A stretch of 64,000 bases of DNA, taken from NCBI GenBank assembly GCA_964498765.1, contig CAZCIU010000007.1:6551-70550 (forward strand), read 5' to 3'. Numbering within the stretch: the first letter of the stretch is position 1; each line of letters opens with the position of its first letter. The notes beneath the pieces are model-generated. The model searched no databases and was not told the DNA's origin. It saw nothing but the letters and a program-made list of their open reading frames with translations. A program made the translations under genes and the position numbers. Shown in pieces: positions 1 through 8,329 of the stretch. This DNA is from UPXZ01 sp964498765. GTDB taxonomy: Bacteria; Bacteroidota; Bacteroidia; Bacteroidales; Paludibacteraceae.

Positions 1-364
1 TGGCTTCGTTGAATAAAACCAGGCGGAAGTACTTGCCTTTTTTGGGAAGCTGGAGGTAAATGGAACTCAAAACTCCGTTTGACACAACCTGTTTCACTTT
101 TTTTGCACCTTTCTGATCTACTTCTATGCACTTTCGGGCAAAATCAGCCGCTTCGGTATTTTCAGTCGTTACGATACTTTTGTAAAAAGTAAAGTCGTAA
201 CCTTTGAGCATTTCTTCGCTCATTTCCACCAGCACGCTGTTATTTTGCTTACCGTATTTCTCAAAAACCTTGTTGATTTCTAGATCGCTCTGCGCGTTCA
301 GATTGCCGGCAAAGCCAATCAAAACTAAGGAAATAAGCGTTATGTACTTAATCTTATGTTTCAT
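1..364 (-). CDS. Exported DUF6108-like protein (3' part missing)
   Basis: The start codon lies at 364 and the reading frame stays open for 121 codons to the window edge, so the C-terminus is missing. The first 22 residues (MKHKIKYITLISLVLIG, then a small-residue stretch ending NAQS) form a signal peptide, so the product is periplasmic or outer-membrane facing. The remainder (EINKVFEKYG, and later a stretch reading LPKKGKYFRLVLF) resembles the small DUF6108 proteins of Bacteroidales, recognised from memory only. It follows the anti-sigma-like gene by 18 bp and is third in a sigma / anti-sigma / exported-protein transcription unit. Function is unknown. The context suggests a target or effector of that envelope-stress-type regulator. 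A DUF4252-type protein is the main alternative. Confidence 0.6.
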   Translation of the reverse strand, partial: MKHKIKYITLISLVLIGFAGNLNAQSDLEINKVFEKYGKQNNSVLVEMSEEMLKGYDFTFYKSIVTTENTEAADFARKCIEVDQKGAKKVKQVVSNGVLSSIYLQLPKKGKYFRLVLFNEA

Positions 365-382
365 TTTTACAGTATTTTATCA

Positions 383-859
383 TTAAAATTCAATTCCTGA
401 AAATACATCCAGTTGGTTATCGATAACATTATTTTCACGTATATTTTTCAGATCCGATTCGAGTTCGGTATTTTCTTCCGCCAGGCTATAAACCGTAGAT
501 TGCGCAAGCGTTTTTATCATTTGTAAATCAGTTGTTTTCACGCCATTAATGTAAGCGTAATTGCTTTCTGCAGGCTTATTTATGAAAATCACTGACAAAA
601 ATGCAATGCCTGCCACCACCGCTGCGGAAGCCATCCATTTGAAGTTTCTTGGCAGTTGGATACGCTTTTTCGTTGGTTTTTCACTTTCAAAATAGCCAAA
701 CATCGCCTTCTCAGCCTCAAATTGCGCCGGAAGATTTTTCTGACTGAGAAATTCCTGCAGCTGTCTTTCTTCTGTTACCGAAGTGCCGCCTTCGTAGTAT
801 TTCACAATCAGCTTTTCGGCCTCTTGATGAGTGATTAAAGTATGTTTTATTTTTTTCAT
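383..859 (-). CDS. Membrane anti-sigma-factor-like protein
   Basis: The 158-residue protein has a charged cytoplasmic N-terminal part (about 1-70, with the motif EEFLSQKNLP-like helix typical of short Bacteroidota anti-sigma proteins), one predicted transmembrane helix at about residues 75-93, and a short extracytoplasmic tail of about 65 residues. It starts 15 bp downstream of the ECF sigma gene stop, which is the usual arrangement for a cognate anti-sigma factor. No FecR domain is visible, so this is not the iron/SusC-type trans-envelope signalling system. Assignment rests on topology and gene order rather than on a strong motif. The likely job is to hold the adjacent sigma factor at the membrane until an envelope signal arrives. 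Confidence 0.65.
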   Translation of the reverse strand: MKKIKHTLITHQEAEKLIVKYYEGGTSVTEERQLQEFLSQKNLPAQFEAEKAMFGYFESEKPTKKRIQLPRNFKWMASAAVVAGIAFLSVIFINKPAESNYAYINGVKTTDLQMIKTLAQSTVYSLAEENTELESDLKNIRENNVIDNQLDVFSGIEF

Positions 860-874
860 TTCTTTGTTTCAATT

Positions 875-1390
875 TTACTTAACCGTTTGACCTTGCCCAT
901 TAACGAATTTCAGATATTCCTCTCGAACTTTTTTTCTGGCTCGCGAGAGGTTCATTCGTACAGCTTCCGGAGCTGTTCCCGTTATTTCCGCAATTTCCTC
1001 CACTTCGTATTCCTCCACATCTTTCATCGTGATAATTTGCTGCTGCAATTGAGGTAAAAGCGTGATAATGTGCCGGATAATCTGATTGGTATTTTTGCGT
1101 TCGAGCTGCAAATACGGATTATCATTTTCACTCAGCGTAAAATGATTTTCTAGTGAATCGGTTTGCTTTTTTTGTTTCAGTTTGTCAAGGCAGTGATTTT
1201 TTGTTACCGTCGTAGCAAAAGCAGCCGGGCTGTCGTAGTTCCTTAAAGATTCTCGCGCACGCCAGAGTTTGAGCAGCGCTTCCTGCACAGCATCCTCCGC
1301 ATCTTGCTCATCTTCAAGTAATTTCAGCGAAATGCGAAATAGCTGTTGGCGTATCGGCAGTATTTCTTTCTTAAATCGTTCGGAACTCAT
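875..1390 (-). CDS. ECF-type RNA polymerase sigma factor
   Basis: A 171-residue sigma-70 family protein. Region 2 is visible in the segment LLEDEQDAEDAVQEALLKLW (about 24-43), which binds core RNA polymerase and melts the -10 element. Region 4 is the C-terminal helix-turn-helix (about 115-160, with EEIAEITGTAPEAVRMNLSR). The length is normal for an ECF factor. It is the first gene of a three-gene minus-strand unit with an anti-sigma-like gene and an exported protein, so it probably directs a small envelope-related regulon including itself. A Bacteroidota -7 box lies 67 bp upstream of the start codon. Confidence 0.9.
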   Translation of the reverse strand: MSSERFKKEILPIRQQLFRISLKLLEDEQDAEDAVQEALLKLWRARESLRNYDSPAAFATTVTKNHCLDKLKQKKQTDSLENHFTLSENDNPYLQLERKNTNQIIRHIITLLPQLQQQIITMKDVEEYEVEEIAEITGTAPEAVRMNLSRARKKVREEYLKFVNGQGQTVK

Positions 1391-1456
1391 TTACTATATT
1401 GACGAATTAGTTTTGAAAACATAACATCAAAACCTCATTTTTTTTGAAATATTTTT

Positions 1457-1464
1457 CAAAGGTA
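1457..1464 (-). promoter_or_regulatory. -7 promoter element for the ECF sigma operon
   Basis: On the minus strand the sequence reads TACCTTTG, an exact match to the Bacteroidota housekeeping -7 consensus TAnnTTTG. A TTTTC stretch about 23 bp upstream is a weak -33 candidate. The element is correctly placed and oriented to drive the sigma / anti-sigma / exported-protein unit, leaving a leader of about 60 nt. Confidence 0.5.
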
Positions 1465-1620
1465 CAAAATACATTGCCTTGAGGCTTGAAAATATCATTA
1501 GAAAATAGGTAAAATTGCATTTTGCAAAAAGTAAATTTAGCTTATCCATTGCTTTAACACTTTTTATACAATCAAATTTTGATTATTAATTACAATAGCT
1601 TTTCTTTGCAATTAATTGAA

Positions 1621-1651
1621 TTGTGCACGTACACATTTTTTTATATTTTTG
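1621..1651 (+). promoter_or_regulatory. Promoter for the oxidoreductase-GH105 pair
   Basis: TTG at 1621-1623 and TATTTTTG at 1644-1651 are separated by 20 bp, matching the Bacteroidota -33/-7 architecture (TTTG, 19-21 bp, TAnnTTTG). The -7 box ends 26 bp before the ATG at 1678, giving a short leader. This divergent region (1391-1677) holds this promoter and the sigma-operon promoter; I see no other feature in it. Confidence 0.5.
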
Positions 1652-1677
1652 ATTATTTGCCATAAATACACTTCAAG

Positions 1678-3045
1678 ATGAGCTCTAAAATGAACAGACG
1701 AAACTTTATTTCTACTTCAGCTGCCGGTGCAGCAGGCGCATTGCTTAGTTCCATTCCACTTGTGGGGAATGCTCAAAAAGAATTGAAACAAAAGGCTCCG
1801 AAAGCTACCAAAACTCGTGTAGCCGTGGTTGGCACTGGCTCACGTGGCACTCGCATGTGGGGAAAACGTGTGATTGATAATTATGGTGATATTGTGGAAT
1901 ATGTCGGACTTTGCGACACGAATGCAGGCAGACTAGAAGCTTCCAAAAAGTATATGGGAGCAACTTGCAAGACATACACTGATTTTGATAAGATGATGAA
2001 AGAATGTAAGCCCGAGATTCTGATTGTCACAACAATGGACTCGACGCATGATGAATTTATTATTAAAGGAATGAAATACGGCAGCGATATACTTACAGAA
2101 AAGCCGATGACTACTGATGAAGTGAAATGCCAGGCTATCCTCGATGCTCAAAAAAAATACGGCAAAGAAGTAATTGTAACGTTTAACTATCGTTTTTCTC
2201 CGCATCGTGCAAAAATCTGGGAACTAATCCACTCCGGCGAAATAGGCGAAGTGACTTCGGTGGATTTCCATTGGTATTTGGACACCAGACACGGTTCTGA
2301 TTATTTTCGCCGTTGGCACAGAAAACGTGAGATTGGAGGATCACTTTGGGTACATAAATCTTCACATCATTTTGACCTGCTGGGTTGGTGGCTCAATTCG
2401 GAACCGGAAGAGGTTTTTGCATATGGACAACTTGATTTTTATGGAAAAAACGGCAAGCAACGAGGCACTAACTGCCGTTCTTGCTCGTTTAAAAATTCGT
2501 GTGATTTCTATTGGGACGTAAACTCCAACGATTACTACAAACTGCTTTATACCGACAATGAGCAGCATGATGGCTACCTGAGAGATGGTTGTGTATTCAA
2601 AGAGGACATTGATATTTTTGATAAAATGTGTGCATCTATCAAGTATGCAAACGGGGTTCAAGTCTCCTACTCGCTTACTGCTTATTCGCCTTACGAAGGC
2701 TATAGAATTGCATTTAACGGAACAAAAGGGCGCATAGATGCCTGGATTCAAGAAAGTAATCCCGTTCATGATGGGCAATACGATGAAATCATGGTCACAC
2801 GGAATTTTGGCAATAGAAATTACATCCGAATTCCACAATCCGAAGGTCACGGTGGAGGTGATAAATTGATGCATGAAAAAATCTGGAAGAAAATCAAAGA
2901 TGATCCTTACAAGCAAACAGCCAATCTGCGCGATGGAGCATTTGCAATTTTGACCGGAGTAGCTGCAAGGAAAAGTTGTGACAGCGGAAAACCTATTAAA
3001 CTGGCTGATTTGACCGACTTAAAACCTCAAAGTAAGAAATCGTAA
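1678..3045 (+). CDS. Tat-exported Gfo/Idh/MocA family oxidoreductase
   Basis: The protein (455 aa) begins with a twin-arginine signal (NRRNFISTSAAGAAGA, arginines at 7-8), so it is folded with its cofactor before export. The Rossmann nucleotide-binding motif is VAVVGTGSRGTRM (48-60), followed by the family EKP motif (141-143) and the C-terminal GFO/IDH/MocA domain with HHFD at 230-233. Members oxidise or reduce sugar hydroxyls with NAD(P), and exported GH109-like members hydrolyse glycosides by a redox mechanism. Four cysteines at 266, 269, 275 and 305 (NCRSCSFKNSC and DGC) look like a metal-binding insertion. An alternative start is the Met at residue 5. It is followed after 37 bp by a GH105 gene, so the pair may process an acidic sugar. 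Substrate is unknown. Confidence 0.85.
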   Translation: MSSKMNRRNFISTSAAGAAGALLSSIPLVGNAQKELKQKAPKATKTRVAVVGTGSRGTRMWGKRVIDNYGDIVEYVGLCDTNAGRLEASKKYMGATCKTYTDFDKMMKECKPEILIVTTMDSTHDEFIIKGMKYGSDILTEKPMTTDEVKCQAILDAQKKYGKEVIVTFNYRFSPHRAKIWELIHSGEIGEVTSVDFHWYLDTRHGSDYFRRWHRKREIGGSLWVHKSSHHFDLLGWWLNSEPEEVFAYGQLDFYGKNGKQRGTNCRSCSFKNSCDFYWDVNSNDYYKLLYTDNEQHDGYLRDGCVFKEDIDIFDKMCASIKYANGVQVSYSLTAYSPYEGYRIAFNGTKGRIDAWIQESNPVHDGQYDEIMVTRNFGNRNYIRIPQSEGHGGGDKLMHEKIWKKIKDDPYKQTANLRDGAFAILTGVAARKSCDSGKPIKLADLTDLKPQSKKS

Positions 3046-3082
3046 TTTCAAAAAATTATTCAAAACGAAGATTATTCCTATT

Positions 3083-4429
3083 ATGTCTAAAAAAATATTA
3101 TCCATCGGATGTCTCTTGATTTTGGTGCAAATTGCAGCTATTTCTGCTCCTTTTAGAGCTGATTCGCTTTATTCAAAATGGGCAATTGACTCTCGCATGG
3201 GCGACTTCCGCAATAAAGCAAAAACGGAGCGTTTCCTAACTCCACATAACGCTCGCGAAGCCAGTTGGGATTACGTTTCAGGCTTAGTTGCAAAATCAAT
3301 TCTGAAAGCTTGGGAGCAGTACAAAAACGAAGAATGGAGTCAATATTATTTTACAGGAGTTCAGGATTTTGCAGATAATCTTCCCATGAAGTTGGGTGAA
3401 AGCAATATAGACGATTTGAATGCCGGAAAGATATTTTTTGAACTGTACAGAGGAGCACTTGAGCGTGGTGAAATTGAGAAAGCACAAAAATACAAGGATG
3501 ATGCGACCATTTGCCGAAATAAATTAAAATACAACCATACACGTATTAGTTCAGACCTGCCCGGAAGCGGTGGGTTTTGGCACAAAAAGCAGTATGTCAA
3601 CCAGATGTGGCTCGACGGACTGTACATGGGTCCGGCGCTATACGCGGAATGGCAGGGAAATTTCGGGAAGGATCTCAATAAAATCGACAATCAACAGTCT
3701 TGGGACGATATCGTAATGCAATTTGACACGATATTTCATTACACTTGGGATGCAGAGAAGAAATTAAATTATCATGCCTGGTCAGCAGAACCCGGAAATA
3801 AAGCATCTAATTTTTGGGCAAATCCGAAAACTGGTCTTTCGCAGGAATTTTGGGGACGCGGAGTGGGATGGTTTTTTGCTGCGCTGGTAGATATGCTGGA
3901 ATATATGCCGAAAAATCATGCTGCCCGAGGAAGATTAATTAATTACACACAACTAGTTGCTGATGGACTTGCAGCCAGACAAGATACCAAAACCGGCTGC
4001 TGGTATCAACTTCTTCAGTACGATGACGCGTTGAAAGGCAGCACTTGCAATGTGAGCAATTACCTGGAAAGTTCGGCTTCATCCATGTTTACCTATGCCT
4101 ATTTTAAGGGTATTCGCTTAGGATTTTTGAACAAAAAAACCTATCAGCCTATTGCCGAAAAAGCCTACAAAGGATTAATTGAGCAATTCGTCGTGGAAGA
4201 AGCCGATGGAAAAATCAAACTTATTCAAAGTTGTGAATCGGCTGGACTGAGCGGTACACGGAAAGGCGATGCTAACTATTATCTTTGCGGAAATGATGTA
4301 GCCATTCACAACGATACGGAAGGTAAAGTGCTCGGACCATTTATTTTGGCTAGTTTGGAGTATGAAAAAGCTTATCGTGTGAAATACAAAAATAAAGCTG
4401 TAAACAGAAAATGTAGATTGTTCAAATAA
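3083..4429 (+). CDS. GH105-type unsaturated uronyl hydrolase
   Basis: The 448-residue protein has a signal peptide (about 1-22) and then an alpha/alpha-barrel of the GH88/GH105 type. Family signposts are NIDDLNAGK (108-116), MWLDGLYMG with Asp178 in the position expected for the catalytic acid/base, and WGRGVGWFFAAL, the conserved aromatic/Arg motif of YteR-like enzymes. These enzymes remove the unsaturated 4,5-ene uronic acid left at the non-reducing end by polysaccharide lyases, for example from rhamnogalacturonan. No lyase or SusCD pair is adjacent, so the substrate source is unclear. It shares a transcription unit with the upstream Tat-exported oxidoreductase and ends at a strong bidirectional terminator. 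Confidence 0.85.
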   Translation: MSKKILSIGCLLILVQIAAISAPFRADSLYSKWAIDSRMGDFRNKAKTERFLTPHNAREASWDYVSGLVAKSILKAWEQYKNEEWSQYYFTGVQDFADNLPMKLGESNIDDLNAGKIFFELYRGALERGEIEKAQKYKDDATICRNKLKYNHTRISSDLPGSGGFWHKKQYVNQMWLDGLYMGPALYAEWQGNFGKDLNKIDNQQSWDDIVMQFDTIFHYTWDAEKKLNYHAWSAEPGNKASNFWANPKTGLSQEFWGRGVGWFFAALVDMLEYMPKNHAARGRLINYTQLVADGLAARQDTKTGCWYQLLQYDDALKGSTCNVSNYLESSASSMFTYAYFKGIRLGFLNKKTYQPIAEKAYKGLIEQFVVEEADGKIKLIQSCESAGLSGTRKGDANYYLCGNDVAIHNDTEGKVLGPFILASLEYEKAYRVKYKNKAVNRKCRLFK

Positions 4430-4431
4430 AC

Positions 4432-4461
4432 AAAAAGACGGAAATTAATTCCGTCTTTTTT
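4432..4461. terminator. Bidirectional rho-independent terminator
   Basis: A perfect 12-bp inverted repeat (AAAAAGACGGAA and its complement) with a 5-nt loop and T runs on both strands sits between the convergent GH105 and coiled-coil genes. Confidence 0.9.
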
Positions 4462-4469
4462 GTTTTGGA

Positions 4470-4808
4470 TTATTCTTCTACTTTTGGTTCTTCCGGAGCA
4501 ACAACTTCGTCATCATCTCCATCAAATTTATCTTTCACGTTTTTGAAAGTAGCTTTCATTTGATCCCAAATTGAAGCTGCACCTTCTTTTACATCGTCCC
4601 AAGCATCGTCAGCCGTGTCGGCCAATTCTCTTAGTTTGGCTTTTCCTTCAGCAATTTTTGGCTCCAGGTCGTCGATAAGTTCGTCGTATTTTTCTTTCGC
4701 TTCAGCCGTAGCATCTTTCGCTTTAAGTTTCAGATTGTCTAACTTAAGTTCCAATTCGTTAAGCTGAGCATCTAATTTGGCTTGAAATTCCGATTTTTTT
4801 TCTTCCAT
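4470..4808 (-). CDS. Acidic coiled-coil protein, sll1863-like stress family
   Basis: A 112-residue protein that is almost entirely amphipathic helix rich in Lys, Glu, Asp and Ala (MEEKKSEFQAKLDAQLNELE onward), with a WDDVKEG...IWDQMKATF segment and an acidic tail (DGDDDEVVAPEEP). The pattern resembles the sll1863-family stress-response proteins, which resemble apolipoprotein-like helices. The start at 4808 is chosen because translation from there begins the charged helix; the frame extends 22 codons upstream but with no plausible signal. No transmembrane segment, signal or catalytic motif is seen. It is a single-gene unit between two terminators. Function is unproven. Confidence 0.65.
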   Translation of the reverse strand: MEEKKSEFQAKLDAQLNELELKLDNLKLKAKDATAEAKEKYDELIDDLEPKIAEGKAKLRELADTADDAWDDVKEGAASIWDQMKATFKNVKDKFDGDDDEVVAPEEPKVEE

Positions 4809-4907
4809 ATTCTCTGATATTTTTAAAAGGTTTACACAAACAAAGATAATTATTTTCTGATAATTATAACACACTAATCAAGAAAGTTGTTTGAGCAGAA
4901 AATAAAA

Positions 4908-4935
4908 AACAGCCTGAAATAAATTTCAGGCTGTT
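4908..4935 (-). terminator. Rho-independent terminator of the amidase-end of the locus
   Basis: A 13-bp perfect inverted repeat (AACAGCCTGAAAT and complement) is followed on the minus strand by TTTTTTATTTT. It lies 20 bp beyond the stop of the amidase gene and marks the end of the 4955-26694 locus. Confidence 0.9.
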
Positions 4936-4954
4936 CGTTTTCGGGTGCTGTGAC

Positions 4955-7384
4955 TTAATGCTTTATAATTACCGGTCTGGACACAGTTCCTTCTGTCAGT
5001 CGGATTTTCACAACGTAAGTTCCATCGGGAATTTCCGCAACATTCAGGAAGTTTTGTTTGCTTGATTTAATCAATTGACCTTGTAAATTATAAATTTCTA
5101 TTTTTTCCAAAATCTGGGTGGCGTTTTTATGAATAAATATGTGGTTCCGTGCCGGATTTGGATAAATATTTACATTTTGCAACTTAAGCGACGAAACTGA
5201 AGTAGCCGCACTTCCGTAAACTAACATATTATCAATAAATACATTGCCTGTTTTTGAAAGCGGAGAAGAAGTCTGAACAAATTTCAATCCTGCAAATTTA
5301 TATTTTATCTCTTTCGTTAAACTGGTCAAAGTGGTTTCTACATATTTCCAGCCGCCATAATGAATACTGTCAAGTTTCACTTCTTTCGTGTCGTTGTCCG
5401 ATGCAAAAATCATATACAGTTCATTTCCTGACAAATCGCCGTAAATATGCAAACCAACAACTGAATCGCTCGTGACCTCTACAGTCGGCTGAAGCACTTT
5501 GTACGTTGCAGTTCCGCCATTAGCCTCTGTGAATGAATATTTGAAATTGTAGCTGTAAGTATTAAAGAGTTTTGTAGCCGAAGAAGTGGAAACAGTAGCT
5601 GTGTTCAGCAGATTACTGTTTTCAGTATCAGACTCTATTTTACCTTTGATTTCAAAATTTTCAACTACAGTTTTATCCACTTTTCTTTCGTTCGAAGCTT
5701 TGAATGGGAATTTCATCGTTTCAGTAATGAAAACTCCATCCACATCTTTCACTCCTTTTTCAAGACTGACAAAATAGTCCTGACCTGGAACCAAATCCTG
5801 ACCTAATGTAAACGAAGTTGATCCGAGTGGCGCCGGGAAAGTATTATGTCTTAATGAACGTAAGTTTTTAGACAATTTATTTCCTTGCATATCAAAGACT
5901 TGCAGACCATCAATCAATTCTGAAGTCATTAGTTTTTTATCAAAAACAAAAGTGAAAGTTGGTGTTTTGTAGTCGATATTTTCTTCATTTACAAGTGGAT
6001 AGGAAGCCAGCAAGCTAAGTTTATTCCGATTGGTCGTTTTAAATTGGAAAACAAAATCATTTTCCATCGTCAATCCATCGTAATGTTTCAGCGTTTTAGC
6101 CAACGTAACCGTATAAACCGTGGATGTATCCAGCGGTGCATCCGGCACAAATTCCATTACAAAATTTGATTCTTTGAAAACGAATTGTCCGCTCACAGCA
6201 GGCGAAATTGAGAATGCTTGCTCTGCACTTTCAACATCAATATCCCAATTAAATTTGAAACGAATAACGGAACTAGCCAGCATCAAAGTATCTTCTGTAA
6301 GCGCTTGCGGCGAATATTCAACCACAGCAGGCGGTGTGTTTCGGATTTTATTTGGACGGATATTCGCGTAGCTGGTTTTATTCGCAGCCACCACAACTTC
6401 GGTTGTATCGCTGTGATAATCTGCATGTTTGGTTACAAGCGTGTAATTTCCAGGCTCTAAATCTTTGAAAAGATAAACTCCATTATTCAGATTATCAACC
6501 GTATAAGTTGTGTCTTTTGGCAATAAAGTTACCGTAGCACCATTAATCGGCAAATAAATATCGTGGGTGTTTGGAATTTTATTATAATTCGCTTCATTGA
6601 GCAAAAAACGATCTTTCACCACTCCGGCAATATTGCCTTTCGGTAATTCGGCTTGTTTGAAATAAGTGGCGAAGGATTTCAAAAAATGCCAGGCTTCCAA
6701 CCATTTATATTCTTTATTCATTAGTCGGTAAGTTTCCGGCAAATAATCGTGATGCGAGCCTTCCGAAATCACGCCCGGCACGGTTAATCCGCGTAAAACT
6801 CCGTATCCATTGGGCCAGCCACCCATTGAAATTCTGCCGAAAGTTTTATCGCCCTGCACAGAATAACTGGAAGACCAGCTTGTAGCCTGATTTGAATACA
6901 AATTCTTGGCTATTTCGGTGCTGATAAGTCGGCTTGTTTCTGAATGCGGAGTTGGCGTAGGATAAATCCATGTGTCACCCGGACTTACACCCGAATACAG
7001 CATCAACACAGCACTCCGGGCTGTATTTCCTGCATTACTGTGAATTGAAAGCATGAAATCAGCATTCGCCTGATTAGCTGCAGCCACAATTTGAGAAAGC
7101 GGCAGATCGTCAGCAGTTGTATTTGTCACTCGCGAAATAAATGTGGTAGCACCACGCACATCCAGCATTTCTTTCAGGTACATTCCTTTGTCAAGATTAC
7201 TCACCGATTCCCAGAAACCATTTCGATCACCGAGCGTAAAAGGTGGAATAACCACGTTTCTATCGTCGCTGTCGTAACCTCCGTGACCGGGATTGATGTA
7301 AATTCTAATGCCTGACAAATCTTGCGAAAAAACAGACATGCCAATTCCTATTAAAAAAACAGCGGCTATTAATATCTTTTTCAT
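4955..7384 (-). CDS. T9SS-secreted N-acetylmuramoyl-L-alanine amidase
   Basis: This 809-residue protein has a signal peptide (1-20), an Amidase_3 zinc amidase domain (about 24-240), a carboxypeptidase-regulatory-like beta domain (about 255-345), two Big_5/Ig-like domains (about 353-565), a jelly-roll-like region and a T9SS type A sorting domain (about 735-809, beginning IYPNPARN). Amidase motifs are NPGHGG (zinc His), a Glu in FWESVSN, LSIHSN (second zinc His) and SEGSHHDY (catalytic Glu region). The enzyme cleaves the bond between MurNAc and L-Ala of peptidoglycan. The T9SS tail implies surface anchoring or secretion, and so foreign rather than self wall as target. It is the last gene of the locus, 15 bp after the beta-propeller gene. 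Confidence 0.92.
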   Translation of the reverse strand: MKKILIAAVFLIGIGMSVFSQDLSGIRIYINPGHGGYDSDDRNVVIPPFTLGDRNGFWESVSNLDKGMYLKEMLDVRGATTFISRVTNTTADDLPLSQIVAAANQANADFMLSIHSNAGNTARSAVLMLYSGVSPGDTWIYPTPTPHSETSRLISTEIAKNLYSNQATSWSSSYSVQGDKTFGRISMGGWPNGYGVLRGLTVPGVISEGSHHDYLPETYRLMNKEYKWLEAWHFLKSFATYFKQAELPKGNIAGVVKDRFLLNEANYNKIPNTHDIYLPINGATVTLLPKDTTYTVDNLNNGVYLFKDLEPGNYTLVTKHADYHSDTTEVVVAANKTSYANIRPNKIRNTPPAVVEYSPQALTEDTLMLASSVIRFKFNWDIDVESAEQAFSISPAVSGQFVFKESNFVMEFVPDAPLDTSTVYTVTLAKTLKHYDGLTMENDFVFQFKTTNRNKLSLLASYPLVNEENIDYKTPTFTFVFDKKLMTSELIDGLQVFDMQGNKLSKNLRSLRHNTFPAPLGSTSFTLGQDLVPGQDYFVSLEKGVKDVDGVFITETMKFPFKASNERKVDKTVVENFEIKGKIESDTENSNLLNTATVSTSSATKLFNTYSYNFKYSFTEANGGTATYKVLQPTVEVTSDSVVGLHIYGDLSGNELYMIFASDNDTKEVKLDSIHYGGWKYVETTLTSLTKEIKYKFAGLKFVQTSSPLSKTGNVFIDNMLVYGSAATSVSSLKLQNVNIYPNPARNHIFIHKNATQILEKIEIYNLQGQLIKSSKQNFLNVAEIPDGTYVVKIRLTEGTVSRPVIIKH

Positions 7385-7399
7385 TTTATTGAATTCTAA

Positions 7400-8311
7400 T
7401 TAGTTAATTGTAATTTCAGACATAATCAATTTGCCTTCCAAGGTGCTGTAAACAATTTTTCCGGCTTTGCCAGAAGCGGTTGGATACATGGCAATGTGAT
7501 TTTGATTGCTGATTTGTTTCTTTATTTTCCCATCAAGAGACTGCATGGTCACAACCGATGAAGTCACAAATTCACCGTTGTCCTTGTCCTGCATTCCTAC
7601 AACAAATTTATCATTAAACCACACAGGAGCATTCAAATAGCCGATATTGGCAACGATATTCCCTTTCAAATCACAAACATACGTTCCTTTTCCAAGAGCA
7701 GTAAATAAGATTTTAGTGTTATCCGGCGAAAGTGAAACCCAGATATAATTGATATTTTCACCTTTAATTGGTTTTAATTCAGCTCGTTTCCCATCAGAAT
7801 AAACGTAAATTTTGAGATCTTCAGAGCTTATATAAACCGGAATGGCAGCTTTGGTTCTTCCAAAAGTAGTTTTATAAAGTCGATTATCAGCTTGAATTAT
7901 CGCACCATTGTGATAGCCGCGAGCAGTACGCAAATTTCGCTGAGGTTCCATCATTCTCACTTCTTTACCGGATTTCAAATCGTAGCTTTCGAGTGCATCG
8001 AATCGTCTTCCGCGTTCGAAATTCGTATTTCTAAAGAAAATTTTCGAATTATCATTGCTGAAAATTGGCTCATAACCCGAATTTTGAACTGTAGAAATTG
8101 TCTTTTCTTCTTTCGTATCTAAATTATAGAAATACAAACCTTTGTAACTATCTGCAGAATACAAAAGCATATTTCCATCTTCATTCAACACCGGGAAATG
8201 AGCTGTTTTATTGATACTTACAGGCAATTCATATTGCGATTTTACCTGAATATTCTGTGCTTGAAGGAAAAATCCGGCTCCAAGCAATAGGATAATAAGT
8301 TTTAGTTTCAT
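7400..8311 (-). CDS. Exported TolB-like beta-propeller protein
   Basis: The 303-residue protein has a signal peptide (about 1-18, ending LQAQ) and repeated segments such as NEDGNMLLYSADSYKG, SNDNSKIFFRNTNFERG and SPDNTKILFTALGKG, which are the WD40/TolB-type blades of PF07676 (Asp-Gly/Asn then a hydrophobic strand). No enzymatic motif is present. Such propellers usually mediate protein or glycan contact. It lies 15-18 bp from the amidase and NAGPA genes, so it is co-transcribed with them. A binding or scaffold role on the periplasmic or surface side is inferred. It has no T9SS tail, unlike its neighbours. Confidence 0.7.
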   Translation of the reverse strand: MKLKLIILLLGAGFFLQAQNIQVKSQYELPVSINKTAHFPVLNEDGNMLLYSADSYKGLYFYNLDTKEEKTISTVQNSGYEPIFSNDNSKIFFRNTNFERGRRFDALESYDLKSGKEVRMMEPQRNLRTARGYHNGAIIQADNRLYKTTFGRTKAAIPVYISSEDLKIYVYSDGKRAELKPIKGENINYIWVSLSPDNTKILFTALGKGTYVCDLKGNIVANIGYLNAPVWFNDKFVVGMQDKDNGEFVTSSVVTMQSLDGKIKKQISNQNHIAMYPTASGKAGKIVYSTLEGKLIMSEITIN

Positions 8312-8329
8312 AATCTGTATTTTTATGTA

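Noticed and set aside
204..386. Plus-strand ORF of 60 codons at the window start
   Set aside because: Antisense to the exported DUF6108-like gene, which has a signal peptide and proper operon spacing.
2362..2916. Minus-strand ORF of 184 codons opposite the Gfo/Idh/MocA gene
   Set aside because: Antisense to conserved family motifs; no recognisable domain.
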